Shown here: positions 63,639 through 64,000 of the stretch, one piece after another
Layout: each line of letters begins with the position of its first letter
Numbering within the stretch: position 1 is the stretch's first letter
Source: Methylobacterium cerastii
GTDB taxonomy: Bacteria; Pseudomonadota; Alphaproteobacteria; Rhizobiales; Beijerinckiaceae
Direction: 5' to 3'
Assembly: GCF_022179125.1 (NCBI RefSeq)
Contig: NZ_BPQG01000007.1
Span: 1-64,000 of the forward strand
Length of the DNA: 64,000 nt
Notes under the pieces: generated by a model
The model's database searches: none
Told to the model about the DNA's origin: nothing
What the model saw: the letters and a program-made list of their open reading frames with translations, nothing else
Translations under genes and position numbers: made by a program

Positions 63639-64000
63639 ATGGTGTTCCGAGCAGGCGTTCCGCGCCCGGCCGCGATCGGCCTGGCGTGGCTCGCGACCGT
63701 GGCCTTCGCCGGCGGCCCGGCGGGCGCGGTGGTCGGCGGCGCCGAGGCGACGCCCGAGGGCGCGGTGATGGTCCTGTCCTCGAAGGGCGGCGTCTGCTCG
63801 GCCGTGGTCGTGGCCCCCGACGCGGTGCTCACCGCCGGCCATTGCGCGGCCGCGGGGCTGGAGCACCGCGTCCACTTCCGCGACGCCTCCGGGCAGCCGG
63901 TCCTCGTCGCGGTCGCGGCCCGGGCGGTCCATCCGGGCTACGATGCCGGGGCGATCGCCGGCCGGCGCCGGTCGATCGACCTCGCGCTCCTGCGCACGGA
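63639..64000 (+). CDS. trypsin-like serine protease, 3' part outside the window
   Basis: ATG 63639 opens a frame that runs off the window end (120 codons seen). Signal peptide MVFRAGVPRPAAIGLAWLAT...GPAGA, then VVGGAEATPEG (new N-terminus after activation-like cleavage), VLTAGHC (catalytic His) and IDLALLRT (catalytic Asp). The serine lies beyond the window. A secreted chymotrypsin-fold protease, transcribed divergently from the gp6 gene with 52 bases between. Confidence 0.85.
   Translation, partial: MVFRAGVPRPAAIGLAWLATVAFAGGPAGAVVGGAEATPEGAVMVLSSKGGVCSAVVVAPDAVLTAGHCAAAGLEHRVHFRDASGQPVLVAVAARAVHPGYDAGAIAGRRRSIDLALLRT

Overview
The window is about 70% GC, densely coded, and looks like the chromosome of an alphaproteobacterium of the order Rhizobiales. 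Methylobacterium or a close relative is the best guess. This rests on gene content and order: an MFS-cyoABCD-SURF1 block, ccmIEFH, a trpA-accD-folC run, a zinc-ribbon-less AccD, a PQQ-type sugar dehydrogenase and a gene-transfer-agent (GTA) type tail cluster. No rRNA, tRNA, CRISPR array or insertion sequence was seen.

Layout. 0-7 kb: an M23 envelope peptidase, the tRNA-modifying GluQ with a small cysteine-rich membrane protein, a hybrid histidine kinase, an SDR oxidoreductase and an unknown conserved-looking protein. 7.5-12.3 kb: trpA-accD-folC, a beta-barrel outer membrane protein and thioredoxin, the last two converging on back-to-back hairpin terminators. 12.6-20.8 kb: an exported PQQ-type sugar dehydrogenase, a palindromic intergenic repeat, then a bo3-type ubiquinol oxidase operon (MFS-cyoA-B-C-D-SURF1, minus strand). 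21-31 kb: small unknown genes, an EamA half-transporter, CrcB, a three-subunit molybdenum aldehyde oxidoreductase of PaoABC type, an M20 peptidase and a pair of exported beta-propeller proteins. 31-38.6 kb: mostly redox and central metabolism genes (FMN reductase, glutathione peroxidase, PRC-barrel protein, tandem AprI-type protease inhibitor, 2-hydroxyacid dehydrogenase, OsmC, LeuC, GST). 38.7-43.4 kb: cytochrome c maturation genes ccmI-E-F-H. 43.6-48.1 kb: PepSY protein, OmpR-family regulator, diguanylate cyclase and sensor kinase.

48.5-64 kb is the accessory part. A GH16 glycosidase is broken by one in-frame amber codon. Then a minus-strand phage-derived block reads (in transcription order) head-tail connector, adaptor, DUF3168, tail tube, gp10-like chaperone, second chaperone, tape measure, DUF2460, DUF2163 hub, NlpC/P60 peptidase and the very long baseplate 'megatron', followed by a DUF2793/C1q-like fibre or spike, a GH24 endolysin and three small membrane-protein genes. 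This is the order of the Rhodobacter capsulatus GTA genes g6-g15 plus what may be a spike and lysis module. Two things interrupt it. Between the peptidase and the megatron sits a toxin-antitoxin operon on the opposite strand whose toxin is destroyed by a frameshift and a stop codon, while its operator palindrome and antitoxin are intact. Between tail tube and gp10 lie three copies of an 84-bp hairpin repeat with compensatory stem changes. The window ends inside a trypsin-like protease gene on the plus strand, in the place where a GTA capsid gene would be expected.

Functions are assigned from recognised motifs and gene order only. No database search was possible.
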